Positions 12,082 to 25,302 of a stretch of DNA of 64,000 nucleotides are shown here, piece by piece (position 1 is the first letter of the stretch; each line of letters starts with the position of its first letter). This DNA comes from Heliocybe sulcata. Its lineage: Eukaryota; Basidiomycota; Agaricomycetes; Gloeophyllales; Gloeophyllaceae. The notes below the pieces were generated by a model. The model made no database searches and was not told the DNA's origin. It saw only the letters and a program-made list of their open reading frames with translations. The translations under genes and the position numbers were made by a program. The stretch spans positions 1,008,278-1,072,277 of the forward strand of contig ML213511.1 of the NCBI GenBank assembly GCA_004369045.1, read 5' to 3'.

Positions 12082-12349
12082 CAGTATACGGAGTAGTAGC
12101 GAGGGCCACGGCGGCATTTGCCGGCCCGGGCGCAGTACTTAAGAAAGAATATTAATTTCCGTCCTTAAAGCTTGAGCTTGGACCTCCTGTACGCCCATAG
12201 CCATTCAGGTCAACAAGGATATACAGCTACGAGATATACGCCGGGATACTCTTGCAGCATGATGATGCATACGCACGTACATCTCTGTCATTCCTTACGC
12301 TCCAGCACCCAGACTCTAGACGTCATCGTGGCTGCTACACCACATATGC

Positions 12350-12356
12350 TATAAAA
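12350..12356 (+). promoter_or_regulatory. TATA-like box of SDR gene
   Basis: TATAAAA ends 40 nt before the ATG at 12397, in the short divergent promoter shared with the OCD-family gene. Confidence 0.35.
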
Positions 12357-12396
12357 TCGCTCTGCTTTCTTGAATCTACCCATTCGCTTCCCAGTC

Positions 12397-13487
12397 ATGT
12401 CTGCTGAAGATATTATCACCGCGTACAAGCATGTCGCTGTTCCTGAAAAGCAGGAGCAGAACCTGCCAGGTCTCGACAAGAACATTGAGCGTGAGTGACA
12501 GTCCTTGTCGACCCAATCAGCCGTTCTGATCTGTCGACCTTTCAGCCGGTCTTGAATACACCAAACAAGAAGTCTGGGATGACGAAGGCAAACCTGTCCT
12601 TCGCGAGTACGTTGGCTCCGGCAAGCTCAAGGGTAAAACGGCCATCGTCACGGGTGGTGACAGTGGCATCGGGCGCTCTGCCGCCATGCTCTTCGCGCGT
12701 GAAGGCGCGGCAGGCATCACCATCGTGCACCTTACGGAAGAGAAAGAGGACGCGGAGGCGGTGAAGCTTGCACTCGAGAAGGACGGCGCAAAGTGCCTCC
12801 TCGTGCCGTGCAACCTTGAGAAGGAAAAGGACTGCCAGGCGGTAGTGGACGCTCACGTGCAAACATTTGGGTCGCTCCATGTACTGGTCAACAACGCGTC
12901 GAAGCAGATGTATGTTCCTCGCCTTTCACTCGGAAAGGGAACTGACGCATGGGTGAAGACTGGCGAGCAAGCTCGAAGACATCGACCTCGAGAACGTCCG
13001 CTCCACGTTCCAATCCAACATCCTCCAAATGTTCGCGGTCACCAAGTTCGCCCTTCCGCACATGAAGCGCGGGAGCAGTATCATCAACACCACCTCTGTC
13101 ACCGCCTACAAAGGCTCTGGCAGCCTCGTCGACTACTCCTCCACAAAAGGCGCGATCGTGACCTTCACGCGGTCTCTCGCTACCCAGCTGGCGCCCAAAG
13201 GCATCCGCGTGAACGCTATCGCCCCCGGCCCCGTTATCACCTCGCTCCAAGCGGCGAGCAGGCCCGCTGACCAGATGGAGGGTCTCGGAGTCGGTATGCC
13301 ACTGCACGGGAGGGCGGCGCAGCCGGCGGAGATGGGACCTGCATATGTGTTCTTGGCGAGCCCGTCGGACTCGAACTGTATGACAGGGGCAGTGTTGCAC
13401 ATTAACAGTGAGTGCTGATGCTTTCTTGTGCGGCGAGATGTGGTGCTGATGATACCGGTAGATGGGCAGCATATTGGTGGGTCGTGA
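12397..13487 (+). CDS. short-chain dehydrogenase/reductase (ribitol/glucose dehydrogenase-like)
   Basis: Four exons (12397-12490, 12546-12909, 12968-13407, 13462-13487) give about 307 residues. The long N-terminal extension before the Rossmann fold and the sequence GKTAIVTGGDSGIGRS match the bacterial YhdF/YdaD-like and fungal group often named glucose/ribitol dehydrogenase. The cofactor glycine motif TGGDSGIG, the NNAS motif, the catalytic Ser-Tyr-x3-Lys (TSVTAY then DYSSTKGA) and the segment RVNAIAPGPV are present. The last exon encodes only nine residues after a split codon (NGQHIGGS and stop). NAD(P)(H) use is expected; substrate unknown. Confidence 0.92.
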
Positions 13488-13863
13488 GTGGAGGGAAAGG
13501 AGGAAGCTGTATAATGCGAGAGTGTACGATAAGCTCGAGGAAGGAGTCTTGGGATATTGGTCACCGTACTCCACGTGCATTGTTTCTGCGGAGCCTTCGA
13601 AATGCCCTTGTTCTTCGCGTTCCGCATTTTCATCAGCAAGCATTGGCCTGCTCAACAACCGGGAAGCATTGGCCATGTCGCACATATTCTCGAGCAACCA
13701 GGATACTTGATTGATGCACCTTACCGAAAAGCGATCAGAACAATATTGTGGCTCGTTGTACGCCACACGCGCACGTGAATAGTTCTCACGAATCGTCCTC
13801 AGTTCACGTGCTTCTAATGCAACTGGTCTTTCTCCCTCTTCCTTATCTAATGACTGAGCAATA

Positions 13864-13887
13864 GCTGTATCGCATGCTGTATCGCAT
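13864..13887. repeat. 12-bp perfect tandem duplication
   Basis: GCTGTATCGCAT occurs twice head to tail. Confidence 0.7.
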
Positions 13888-15040
13888 CCCCACGGGTCGA
13901 CCTCCTAGTGGATCGTCGGATCCTTGGCACAGTCAGATTCGATAATTTGTGGCTCATCACGCGCATCGGGGTATACAGGTGCTATTGATATTTTTCACCA
14001 GTCATCAATACATCACGCCCTGATCAGCGTCATCGCTTTCATGTCCTCGCATCCTTGCCGGGTCTGTCATTCATGCATCATGCCCTAACGTACGTTGCCC
14101 GCCTTGCTCAGATTCACTAAGAAGACGTTCGCCAGCAAGTCTGCACTACTGCACTAGCATGCTGTATAGACGTGCCTGCCAGGATGAAGCACAAGAATGT
14201 CTAGCGCAGCATCTGAATTGATGAAGGTAGTGAGTGGTCATATCCACGAAAGCTCTAGTACCCACATGCTGCGAACGGCATTGAGCTGAACATTTTTGAT
14301 TGGGACATGAAAGACCCGCCATCCCCATATATGCATCAACCTCCAACACTCGGCGAGACGGTTAAACTATATTCCGGGTGGCTGCGGAGCCCGCAACTTC
14401 AGCTAACGAATTGCAAAGACCGCAGCATCTGCGCGTACTGTTCCCATCCAGGCCGAAGTTGACCATTCGTCACGGTGATGGTGCAATGAAATACAGTGGA
14501 TGGGTTTGGAGTCTCCCGTCTGCGAACTGAATTGAAGTTCCTCGATGTGACTCGGCGTAGTGCGGCTGACGCGTACTACACGTCAGTGCAATGGGACAGC
14601 GCAAGAACAGGATGAAAATGAGCCTGTAAATCAGTTAGTGGTTACCAGTGTTACTGCAGTGACAAACGCCACGTCAGGACAGACCACGGAACCAAAGGAT
14701 AGCACTCAATTGGTCACGGGAAAACCTAGAACGAAGGAGTCTTCATTGATCGGCACGGACATAGATCCTGCGCTGGCTTCCATCTCGACAGAGGAGCTAG
14801 GCCGCCTAAGCCTTTTGAAGCATATACAAGCGCATGAGGAAGCTGAAAATTCAGCGACCCTGAGCTGCTGAATCCGATGGCAACGTTGTTTGGTCCTGGA
14901 CAGCAAGCTCAGCTTCCGGGATCCCTTGAAATTTTCAGTGGTTCGAGAATGGAAGAGAACAGCATAAGGACACGTCTCAAACATGAAGACTTGAAGGTAG
15001 CCGGAGGGACTGCCATGTTGACCAGAGCGTCCGGCTTGCC

Positions 15041-15085
15041 GGTAAGAGGAAGACCAGCACTCGGTAAAGAGGAAGACCAGCACTC
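15041..15085. repeat. 22/23-bp tandem duplication
   Basis: Two adjacent copies (15041-15062 and 15063-15085) differ by one inserted A. Confidence 0.8.
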
Positions 15086-18000
15086 GGAGCACAGGTTGTT
15101 GCGAACCAGCAGCTGGAGAGGATAGTCTACTCCAATAAAAGTCTGATGGTGGTGGCGGAACGTCCGGTCCTACTCGCTTTGGTCACCTCGCATGTCAAAA
15201 TTCATGGCAGTAGCAACGGATATGGTATCCGGAGCTTCGGTATTCATCTGAGGCAAGGAGTAGCATGAATCCAAGAGACGAAACAGCAAAACAATTTGAG
15301 GATGAGAAGCTCACGGTGCCAAATAATAGAAGCCAGCTGTGGTCCGCTGGATTTCCGGAGCAAATGCCATCATTTTCAGGCAAAAAAGCTACGAAACGCA
15401 CTGTGGCATGCGCGTCCTTCACTGCTGACCAAGAAAATAAGACTGACATCTGCGCAAAAGACAACGACAGACGCACCGACAACGTCGACCTGGCAAGGTA
15501 CCCGGTCTTATTCACATGACGAGCAAGAGCACGGGTCTCTACCACCACCGTAACGCGCTGCTCCTCGCGTAAGGAAATCAACATACACTCGCAGGTTACG
15601 ATCTCTTCGGAAGACGTCGCTCTCGGAAGTCGACGTACGGACCACGCGGCACGACGGTACCTGAAGCATAATTAGCGTCCCGGTCTTGGTAAACTCGTTG
15701 CCAATGCTCATCTGAACGGTATACATCCACCACCGTGTGGCTGTGCCAACCGCCTCCTCAAATCATCTACTGCAAAACGGGCGACGCGGGCCGGGAGATT
15801 AACCAGCGTCTTCGGGTGGGATGCGTTCGGGCCCGAGGGTTCACAGCTTGCGCAATGTATCGCGGGAATCGTCACGTCGACGTTGTGTGTTGACATTGCT
15901 TGGAGACTGTCAGGTGGGTCCAGCTCGCGGGAACGAGAGCGCTTGCCACTCTATCCAGGCCCTAGCCGAGGCATTGTGCGCCCCGGCCTGGCTTTGTCAG
16001 AATGAAGAAGAGGTCGCGGTAAGGCCGATCAGACCACTTCATCACCGCGAGTGTGAAGACATATCACCGGGTGATGCATATCCTTGGACCCGAGGGCATG
16101 ACTTGGACTCCGCATCTTCATCAAAGAAACACTGTTGATTGTGGATACCGGACGATTAGAAGGGAGAACTGGGCTGAGGAGGAAGCAAGTACTCACGGTT
16201 ATTATTACTTCGATCCCGGACGGTTGTACAGTGCAGTGCAAGGTATAATTAGGTTCGGTCTAATTACGCCCACTTCCGTAGTCACCGGGGCAGTAGGAGC
16301 CAAACTTGAGACGCTTGACGGATTGCTATGGGGAAGACAGGATCAACACTGAAGCCTTGACGTCTGCACATGCCAATGGAGAACAAAGACACGGGATATC
16401 ACGGTGTCGATGCGAGAAGACTGTCTTGTGTATCAGTTAGAGTTTGAGGTGAAACGTACTGTCGTTTGTCTTGCTTGGCATATCCACAGGCTCGGAGGGT
16501 ACCCAAAAACTTAGGAACGGCCTCAAAGCGTCGCCTATGGATGGGTTGCCAAGCCTGGTCTGAGCATACTTCAGATATGAGTGTCGTCGACGTGCAAGAT
16601 GCGGTTACTTACACAACGAAAATCTTTTGGCCGTAGGACCAGAATCCCATCATATCGACTCCTTCGTCAACAGATAGATAATCATGCCATATGTCGATTC
16701 CAGTGCGAGCGCCTAAGGATTAACCTCGGCGAAAGGTATCGGGAGCGAGTACCAAAGGTACAGCAAAACAGCATCGACCACATTGCGACCACCGGGAAGT
16801 ACTGACGGAGGATTATGGAGGAGTGACATACAGATATTATGACGTGAATTCGGAATACGATCTAGCGGTCAGGGTTTGGGCTGAAACGCACCGTCTGTCC
16901 TGCCATCGTATACATGTGCTCGTGGGGGACCCTGAAATCGCAAACGGCGACAAGGCAGAGACTTGCATAGAAATCATTTGCCAGGAAGGGTCTCTGAGAT
17001 AGTCGTCAAAGCGTCCATGCCGCTGAAAGCGGAAGATATGGGTGCTTACCCGTCACGAGCATTTAGCTATGCTAAGCAAATTATAATCCTGGCCCGTCAA
17101 TGATCACTTCAGCCGGCGAATAACTTTCGGCCTTACGAGTGTTGGGGGCGAGCATCAGAATACGTCGAACAGCTCTGGCCATCTCTCAAGTCGCCGGAAC
17201 CTATGTATTGGGTAGGCCGTAAGCATGATTTCTTTTTTGTCATATGCAGCCCAAGGGCTTGGAAAGGAGGTATAGCCGAGGTTCCTACCAGTGTTATGTC
17301 TAGTGGAGGATGATATCAGCGCGAATTTCTGGGTATCAAAATCGAGTGGCCGAAATCAAAATCAGAGTTGCGCACCGGTCGGACCAAGCTGACTGAAGAT
17401 CCTAGTCTCATAGTACACAGCAGCGACTCCCCCCTCACGCGGGCACTCTTGGCAATGCGCAGTCCGCCCCAGCATTGCTTGAAACCTCTGACGCCACTCA
17501 CCACCTTGTGCTCTCGAAACGCCAACCCATCGTCGACGTTTCCCGAAACCACCCGACGACCCCGCACCGCACGCAGCTTCTCAGCAAACTGGGCTTCCAT
17601 TGGCTGGCAAAGCGAATGAAGAGACTCCATCCTCATTGGCCCGGAGATCAGTGGGAGTGGTCACCCGAAGCCAGCGCGAACCGTTTATCCGCCTTGTCGA
17701 TGGTGCTTCTGAAACGAGAGAAGGTGGTTGATATATAGGATCAGTGAATGTGTGGATGATGTTATTGATGGAGGTGATGTGGTTTTGAATTAGCTTTGAG
17801 CGTATACTAGAAATTGAAGTCTGAAGGCGCCGATACAAGCGGGTAATCCAAGAATGTGTTTAAAGTACTTCCGTTTCAGTTCCAAGCCTCCAATTTGTGG
17901 GCGCACTGCAGTAGATCGATGCGGAGGGAGTGGAATACTGATCGTGTCGGTTAGATGAGTGGCCGTCCGACGATAATCGGACATGCCGCACGCCACGTGG

Positions 18001-19656
18001 AGTGGCCGCCTACCGAGCCGGACCTGCAGCGGGCACCCTCCTTCGAACGGACAGGACCGTTCATCCGGAGAAGCATCAGATGCACTACATCTTCCCCAAT
18101 ACACAAAGACCCTGCGCCCTACCAATACAGCTCTCTTTGGAATCACAGTGTGGTGGGCCTCCGTGGCCCTCGGCTAGATACCAGGAACATAGTCGAGGAC
18201 TCATTGCTGTGATGGCTATAGTTATCCTCAGTCCGGGGTAGAACGCTGCGGTGGAGCGGTATCGAGGTACTTCATATGATGGTTCTGGCCTTAGTATAAA
18301 CAAAGTGCGCAGAAGCAGTCAGAAGCAGTGACTATTGATTAACCTGTTCACATGCATATGGAGGGCCTGCGCCTGCATTCTCCGTCATGATCATTAGCTC
18401 TCGGGACCTGGGTCGCTTCTGTGACGATACAGGGGTCTGTTACAGACATGGACTGATTGTTACTGTCATTCCGTACACAGATGTCCATATGCATCCATTC
18501 CCCAGGAGTAACGAGGCACACCACTCTGGATTTGATTATCAGTCGCGTAAACGGTAAATCGAGGTAAATCACAGTGCTCGACGGCGAGCGGAGACTGTGC
18601 TGTATTGTATTGCAGTGATATAGTGGCATATGTACTGTAGTTATGAAACATCGATGCGGGGCCGCTTGAATGTGTAACAGGAGCATAGGGACTGGTATCG
18701 TGTGGGCGCACCTGGAACGGATTCGATGTCAAACACTTAGCTACAGTAGCGACGTCGCGACTGCCCGAATATACCAGGCTTGTTTCCCGAATGTCTGGGT
18801 ACTGCGATTCATCTGCACGAGGTAATTCACCGGGTGTCAAAGAGACTCCAGCGGGCGTGCACGAGACTGCCTAGAATAGCAGGGGAATGGGTTCCTGGTC
18901 CCGCTGCGGGGTATAGCATTCCTTGATTGGAAGCGAAGTGTTGGGCGTTCGCAATGGGAGGATTCGAAGACGTGCGACGGAGGAGAAGGACAGGAACAAG
19001 CTGGTGGATGTATAGCTGTGCTGAGGACCCGAAGAGGACTATTGGCAAGACGTAAGCGCAGTAAGGATCATGAACGAGTGACAAACATTGCGTATGAGTA
19101 AGTAAACAGCCAGCAGGAAGGTCGGCGACCCGAAAGTATCGCGAGCGCAGGCAGTGCCGGTACCGGGAGTAACGCTCGCATTCGAGATTCGCGTTAATAC
19201 AGCAGAGCCTAGACGTTCACTGGTAAGGTAGCCTCATGGCTAACTTGAGGACAGGCTATGTTCTGGCAGTGCAAGCGTCGGGACGAGTACAGGCTCGGGG
19301 ACGGCCGGCGGTCGGCAAAGGCGCGGAGCCAAGGCTCGGGCCCAGGGGATTGGATAGCCGGTACCGTTACGTACGGCACCTTGTTTGGCGCCTATTTGGC
19401 GCTGTTTGGCGTAATGATCGGGCCGAGTGGGGGCATGAAGTAAGACGGCGCTGATTGGCTCCCAAGGGTCCGATCCGGTAAACACTAATAAGCGAAGGAG
19501 TCGTTCGTTTCCCTCCCATCTCTTCTCGTATATAACGACACCCGCCTGCTTCGGCTGTCCTTCAAGCCTCTAGCTTTCTGTTGCTCTTTACTTGTATTTT
19601 CCACAACGACGCCCACGACGACCGCGCATCCGACTCTGACGTCGACGCACCATTCC

Positions 19657-22193
19657 ATGACGACCACTGTAACCCAGCCCATCGCTCTCCCATCCCATCA
19701 TGACCGCGACGTTTCAATGGCCTCTGGCTCCCTAACAGGGAACAGCGGCTCCTTCAACCCTGCTTCATACACCCGACATTTCCTGGGTTCTCCACTATCC
19801 TTCCGTGCTGGCTCGTTTGGCAGCAGATTCTACCCTGGCGTGTCACCGGGACAGCTTCTAGGACCTTTAGAGTGAGTGTTAGTTTTAGGTTCGGATGGTT
19901 GGGTGGCATGGTAAGCGTATGGATCTGCGACGAGACTTGGGACGATTCGTGGACGTGCCACCGCATTCTCCATGAACCCCAATGACATCGATCCCGCGTC
20001 GGAGGAGACATCACCCGTACACGTATACCTACGGCACGCGTCGCACCTATGCCCCGCGAGGGAGCATTCCTGCGCCGCGTGTGCCCTCGACTCATCCACT
20101 TCCGAATTCCATCTCGACTCGAACTGACTTCTGCCGCAGCCCTACCGATTTCAAATTCGGCAAAGTTTCTTCCTCTGTAGAGAGCGATCGGGGTTCGATA
20201 TTCAACGCCTTCACGATCCAGGAGAGGGAAGACGAACTGGTGAGTCGCGTTCTCTTGCGCTCGCTTCGGATCTGCGTTCTTCCTGTTTCGTCCGTGTCTT
20301 GGGAGTTGCGAGGGTGACTCGGCGTTCGTGGGACCGCATGTGACCGACGCGTCCTACCGTGGTCAGGCCTCCGGGTGGGGTTCCTGCGACGGGTATGCTT
20401 GCCCTTGCAGAGCAAGGCAGAGGCCGACGTGTCCCGGTAGCTGTAGTCGGGAGTTCCCAGGATGCTGGCAAGGAAGTTGCCGATGGTTCTTGCGTTCTCG
20501 GGATCCCCGTCTACGCCATGACATGGCGTGTCTTCCTCTTCCTTACTTCGTCCGAAGTACCCCTCTCCGCCGCCACAGTTACGATAGTGCGGCATTTGCC
20601 CGGCGTAACCAGCTCCATCTACCATCCATGGTCCAAGGAATGATGATGCTGACCCCGCTTTACGTCTACAGTGCCGTAACTACACCTGTTGTGGGCTGAA
20701 CCTCACCGACCTCCATGCTCTGCTCGAACATTTCGAGGAATGCCATGTCGTCGTCGTCGATCCCTACCACCCGCAACCACAATTACAAGTCCAGACGTCG
20801 CAAAACAATCCCCCACAAAATATGGACCTTGGCACGGCGGTCGAGGTCGCTGCGCAGAACGCGACGTACGTCGCACAGCAACAGCCGCAAGGACAGGGGT
20901 ACCACAATCAAGGGCCGTTTGACCCGGATGATATGGAGATGGATTTGGGCGAGAATAGTTCGCCTGCGAGCAGTGGTGCGCCTAGTCCGCCTGATACACC
21001 CATCTCGACGCCTCTGTCGAGCTACCCGAGTCCGTCGATGGGGAATGCGGGGAATGCGTTCCCGGCTGTGCAGGTGTATTCGAATCCTGCGTCTGCGTCG
21101 ACGTCGGCGTGTCCGTCGCCGATTTCGGCTTTTGATACTACGACGGTCTTGGCTAATCGGTCGCTCTTGTCTGTGTCTACCTTCCCCGCGACTAGGGATG
21201 TCCTCAACAATAATGGGTATTACAGCGAGCCCTTCACTGCGTCGGGTATGGCCAGTGAGGGCGTTGATAGTGCTCCGAGTACTCCGTTGTCGCCCGATGG
21301 CTGCGTCCCTCCTGCCCTTCTGTTCTCGGCCACCAGTACTCCTGTGACCACGCCCAATGGTTCGCGCGTCAACTCGCCCGCCCCGAACTCCTACTTTTCC
21401 TCTCAAACCTCCTCGCCTGGCTCCTCCTCGCTCAACCCAAACAAGGCCGGCACTTCCGCTTCTGCAACCGCCGCGCGCGCTAGCACGACGTTATCCCGCC
21501 CCTCCTCGTCGTTACTCCTCTCGAAGCCGTTCAAGTGCCCGAAACCCAACTGCAACAAGTCGTACAAGCAGGCGAATGGGCTGAAGTACCACATCACGCA
21601 TGGGTCGTGCAGTTTCGGGCCGGCGAAGGAGCTGGGGGAGGTGCAGGCGGTGTTGAAGGAGCGGGACTTTGGGGCGGAGGGGGAGCCGTTGACGGAGAGG
21701 GAGATGATGGAGGTTGAGCGGGAGGCGGAGCGGAGGCTTCGGCCGTTTGCGTGTGGGGTTGGGGATTGTCAGAGGCGGTATAAGAATATGAATGGGTTGA
21801 GTGAGTGTTCCTTCTTTCTTAAATTTTGCTTGGCTGTTGACGAGTATGTTAGGGTACCATTACCAGCATTCTGGGGACCATGGTGCGATTGGCCTTGCGC
21901 TACTTGCGTCGGGGCAGCACGAGTGTTTGCGGAGCGCGCATAGTCGGCGAGACGGCAGCCGGGATCGGAATGCGAATAGCGCGGCGGCGCAGCAGCAGCG
22001 CCAGTCGCAGACGACGTTCCCGTCGAATCCGCAGCCTTCGGCGACGCCTCAGTATTCGCAGCCTCAGCAGCCGACTTTTGCGACGGCGTATACTGTGCAG
22101 CCGACGCAGTCGCAACAGCAGCAGCAGTGGACGGCGCCGATGATGGTGTATAATGTCCAGATGCAGCAGCCGGCGCAGTCGTACTCGAGTTGA
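19657..22193 (+). CDS. SFP1: SFP1-like C2H2 zinc-finger transcription factor
   Basis: The C-terminal half is secure: a long exon from about 20671 to 21800 joins 21853-22193. It contains CRNYTCC and LTDLHALLEHFEE near its start, a Ser/Pro/Thr-rich low-complexity stretch, then two C2H2 fingers. Finger 1 is FKCPKPNCNKSYKQANGLKY with its histidines; finger 2 is FACGVGDCQRRYKNMNGL, split by the intron before RYHYQH. Two fingers with an acidic spacer are the mark of Sfp1-type factors, which in yeasts control ribosome biogenesis and cell size. The tail is rich in Gln, Ser and Pro. Upstream exons are 19657-19871 and probably 20140-20239, plus an unresolved segment inside 20240-20650; the first intron looks long (about 270 nt). 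The fingers are certain; orthology is inferred. Confidence 0.8.
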
Positions 22194-25100
22194 TTGCCAG
22201 GTTTGCTATGCTTTCGATGTTTTTGTTTCTATGCGACTTTCGACATTGCAAAAGTACGACATGTGGTATGCGTATAATTGGGATTTGGGATCGGGCGCGC
22301 TGGGACCAGGTGACCTCGACGCTGTTATCTCCCCGTCATCGGATCAAGATAGGGAGAGGAGAGGGGCGAGAGGTCATCTGCGAGCAGTGTTTGGTCAAAA
22401 GTAACACACGTAATTTCGTGCTTTTCTTTGCTGTCTATTCCTTCTTTACTCTCGTCTTCTTTTCTCTCTATCTCTACCTGACAACATATCGTTTCACCAC
22501 CCCATCTCACTCTGACTCGGGTTTGTAGTTTGGTTGCTCGGACTGACTGACTGTAATCATTATTAGTGTAATTTTTCGCTCTGTCGTGCTGTTCTGGGTT
22601 CTCTCTGCTTACGATTATTCACTGCCTAATGTATATAGCTTCCCATGCCATGACTTACGACTACCCTCTCCCTCTCCCTCCCCCACCCCCAAAAGCTATA
22701 GCCTGGTACATGTACTCGTAGATAGCATTCATGGTACATGTTGTACGATATGGCATGGCATATAGTATGATAGATTGCTTGCTGTTGTGGTGCTGTGGGA
22801 CTTGTCAAGGAAGATCGCTGCGAACGAGAACAAAGTCTCCAAGGTACATAGGTATTGGTGCCTCACTGTCAGGACATTCCCATTGACCACGGAAGCGAGA
22901 GGGCTCTTCGCTCGTCATGATGCATGATCTGCTACGTCGACGTCCATAGATAGCTTACCCGCTGATTCGGCGGCGCGGATGCAAAGGACAGGGACATCAG
23001 TGACTGGGGACTTGTCACCCACGAGTCCTCACTGGAGGTGATGCGTTGGGCCAGGATCACTTTCGAAGGATGGGTGTACCTTCTTCGATGGGCCTTTTCG
23101 ATGGCCCTTGTATGCGTACTGTGACGGCCGGGCGCGCCACCTTCGACGTATCTCATAGGTACTATTCCGAGTACGCTATGTTTGTAGTGGCGAGGGAAGA
23201 TGCACTAGGCGTCTGTTGAGTGAGTCGAGCATGTGCACGAGCACTGGTACGACGACTTCCGAGTGATGATCATTCCGGCAGGAGGTTAATAGTATTCCCC
23301 TGGCCAAATGAAAGGGAAAAGTTGTTCATACTTGCACATACGACATTGAATTCTCATCTTCAGTCGTACCACCGGAGGAGTGCTCTGCAGCTAATAGAAC
23401 AAGTTGCTGCCCCGGATAGAAAGTTCCCCGAAAGGCACCGAGATGATTAGAGAACATTGTTGAAGAGAGGCTGCGCACATAGCCACAGCACGTCTATCGG
23501 CTATTTCCGAGGAACAACATTCTCCACACCACCGACCGCTTTGGAACCCACCAATCAACGTCGGGCTTACCAATATCGCACTTATGCCGACGTCGAGACA
23601 TCCAGGTCCTCCTACGTGATGGTAGAAGCAGAATCTTCTCCGGCTCTTGAGTCGATTCAAGCGAACAATCGCACATGTAGGCCCACTTTCCAGAGAGTCC
23701 GGACATCTGGACAAATCGTGGAGGTACCTGGTTCAAGCGGTGGGCGCCTCCTGCGAGAAATATTCGGCTGCGGGTATATGACGAACCATACCTCGATCAG
23801 CATAATTGATCGACACCAGGCGCAGCGGGAATGGTTCTTCCTACCTACAGTGTGCCGTGCGACAATCCAGGCTGACCAGCATTGACTGCATCTCTCTGGC
23901 GTTGCATGAATCAGGAATGAACATACTCTGCTCTGGTTTATTGATTATATAGAACGCCCCGGTCCATCCTGCAAGTCCGAATCGCGCGCGAGAGTAGCCG
24001 AAACCCCTACTTCGAAATTCGCATCCTAGGTTATGAAGCGGCTGCCTTGATCATGTCGGCGCACTTTCAGGATTAATGTAATATATTGAAGGCTTCATTA
24101 TCCATGCATCAGTCAACTCACTTTCATGTCCCTAAGCGACTCAGTTTGCTCCTGACTTCGAACTCTCGGCTTGATGACCCACCTGCGATCGTGAACGCAA
24201 TACCTCGAGCGTATGCCGTTGACAGAGAAACATATACCTCGTAGATGCATCAAAGAACGGACGGCCTTCTTCTCTTCAATGCCTCAGGCCTCATGCCTTG
24301 CTCCTAGGTGCCGCTCGTTGTGGAACGGGTGGTCACATCTGACCGGCGCACGTGACCTGTAAGAGCGTGACACGCGCAACGCGCTACGACCCGTCGGATT
24401 TTCATTTCTGCTTGCTCTCGACCACAACCTTCTCTCCTCTACAGATTCTTCGCAGTTGGCATGATATTTAATAATGTGCGTATTATTGTCATTTCTGGAA
24501 ATGATCTGAAGTGTAGGTGTCTATGCGCCCCGTGAGCGCAAAATTGGTGAGAATGGCCGAAAGTAGGCGATTCTTCGCATTTATGGCCATCTATATGATT
24601 CTATTAACCGACCACGTACAGGCATTTTTACTCGGGATCTCGTGAATGAGTCTGTCTGCGACCTGAATTCACGACAGCTTCCTACTGACTCGGATTGCAA
24701 GCGGATGGTGAGTATGATATCTGGCTGAAGTCTAAAGTCATAGGTATGGTAGGGTATACACTATCAATTGTGCACCTCGATATCGCAGATGCGAGATCTG
24801 CGTCACATATGCGCCACTCCAGATGGTCACCATTGCGGATTGACATTGGCGCTGCTATCGCGAGGAAAGACGCGGAGGAGCAGCAAGTCGTATTCATCAA
24901 GGTGGGGCAGGTTAGTAAACAAGCACATTACTTATCAGTGTATGCAGCTCCGTGTATGACTGAGTCAGGTAACCATGTCCCCCAGCATCTGTTTCCTCTT
25001 GTCCGTCAAGTGCACAAAAGACTCGGCATCGGCATCGGCGTGAGGCCTCGAGGGACGGAACAGACACGTCTACTTATGCGTTGCACAGTACTGTTCTCTT

Positions 25101-25302
25101 TGCATCGTTTTCCGGTGAACGCTGGAGGTCCTGCGCAGCACCTAATCAAAGCGTGCACCCCTTCACTCTTGTCGGGATCGTCTCTACTAGTTCTACCGAT
25201 CATCCCACATATGACAATATGCCAAAGCGTGAATTGATCTGATAGCATGTCTATGCGTGACGACATTACGACCCTCCATTTACCCAAACAATACATCTAC
25301 GC
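22194..25302. other. 3-kb intergenic region
   Basis: It holds the 3' end of the SFP1-like gene and otherwise no recognisable gene. A plus-strand frame at 24695-25237 is open for 180 codons from a TTG, and short frames near 24460-24670 have plausible splice signals, but the possible products match nothing and the phases do not agree. Confidence 0.35.

Larger units (their letters stand above)
13488..19656. other. 6-kb gene-poor region
   Basis: No family-level match was found on either strand. Weak candidates are plus-strand open frames at about 14560-14871, 14877-15125 and 15265-15519, polar and without a clear start or splice pattern, and minus-strand frames at 18466-18840 and 18827-19084. 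These could be degraded genes or lineage-specific proteins. No long direct or inverted terminal repeats were noticed. The last few hundred bases hold the promoter and 5' leader of the zinc-finger gene. Confidence 0.35.

Noticed and set aside
12888-13766. Long minus-strand ORF of 292 codons
   Set aside because: Antisense to the SDR gene, whose catalytic motifs are clear on the plus strand.
13488-19656. LTR element or DNA transposon in the gene-poor region
   Set aside because: No terminal repeats, polymerase, integrase or transposase motifs were visible.
20715-21406. Arg/Ser-rich ORFs on both strands of over 200 codons
   Set aside because: Off-frame readings of the low-complexity Ser/Pro region of the SFP1-like gene.
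24460-25237. Possible multi-exon gene on the plus strand
   Set aside because: Splice-like sites exist, but exon phases conflict and no segment resembles a known protein.
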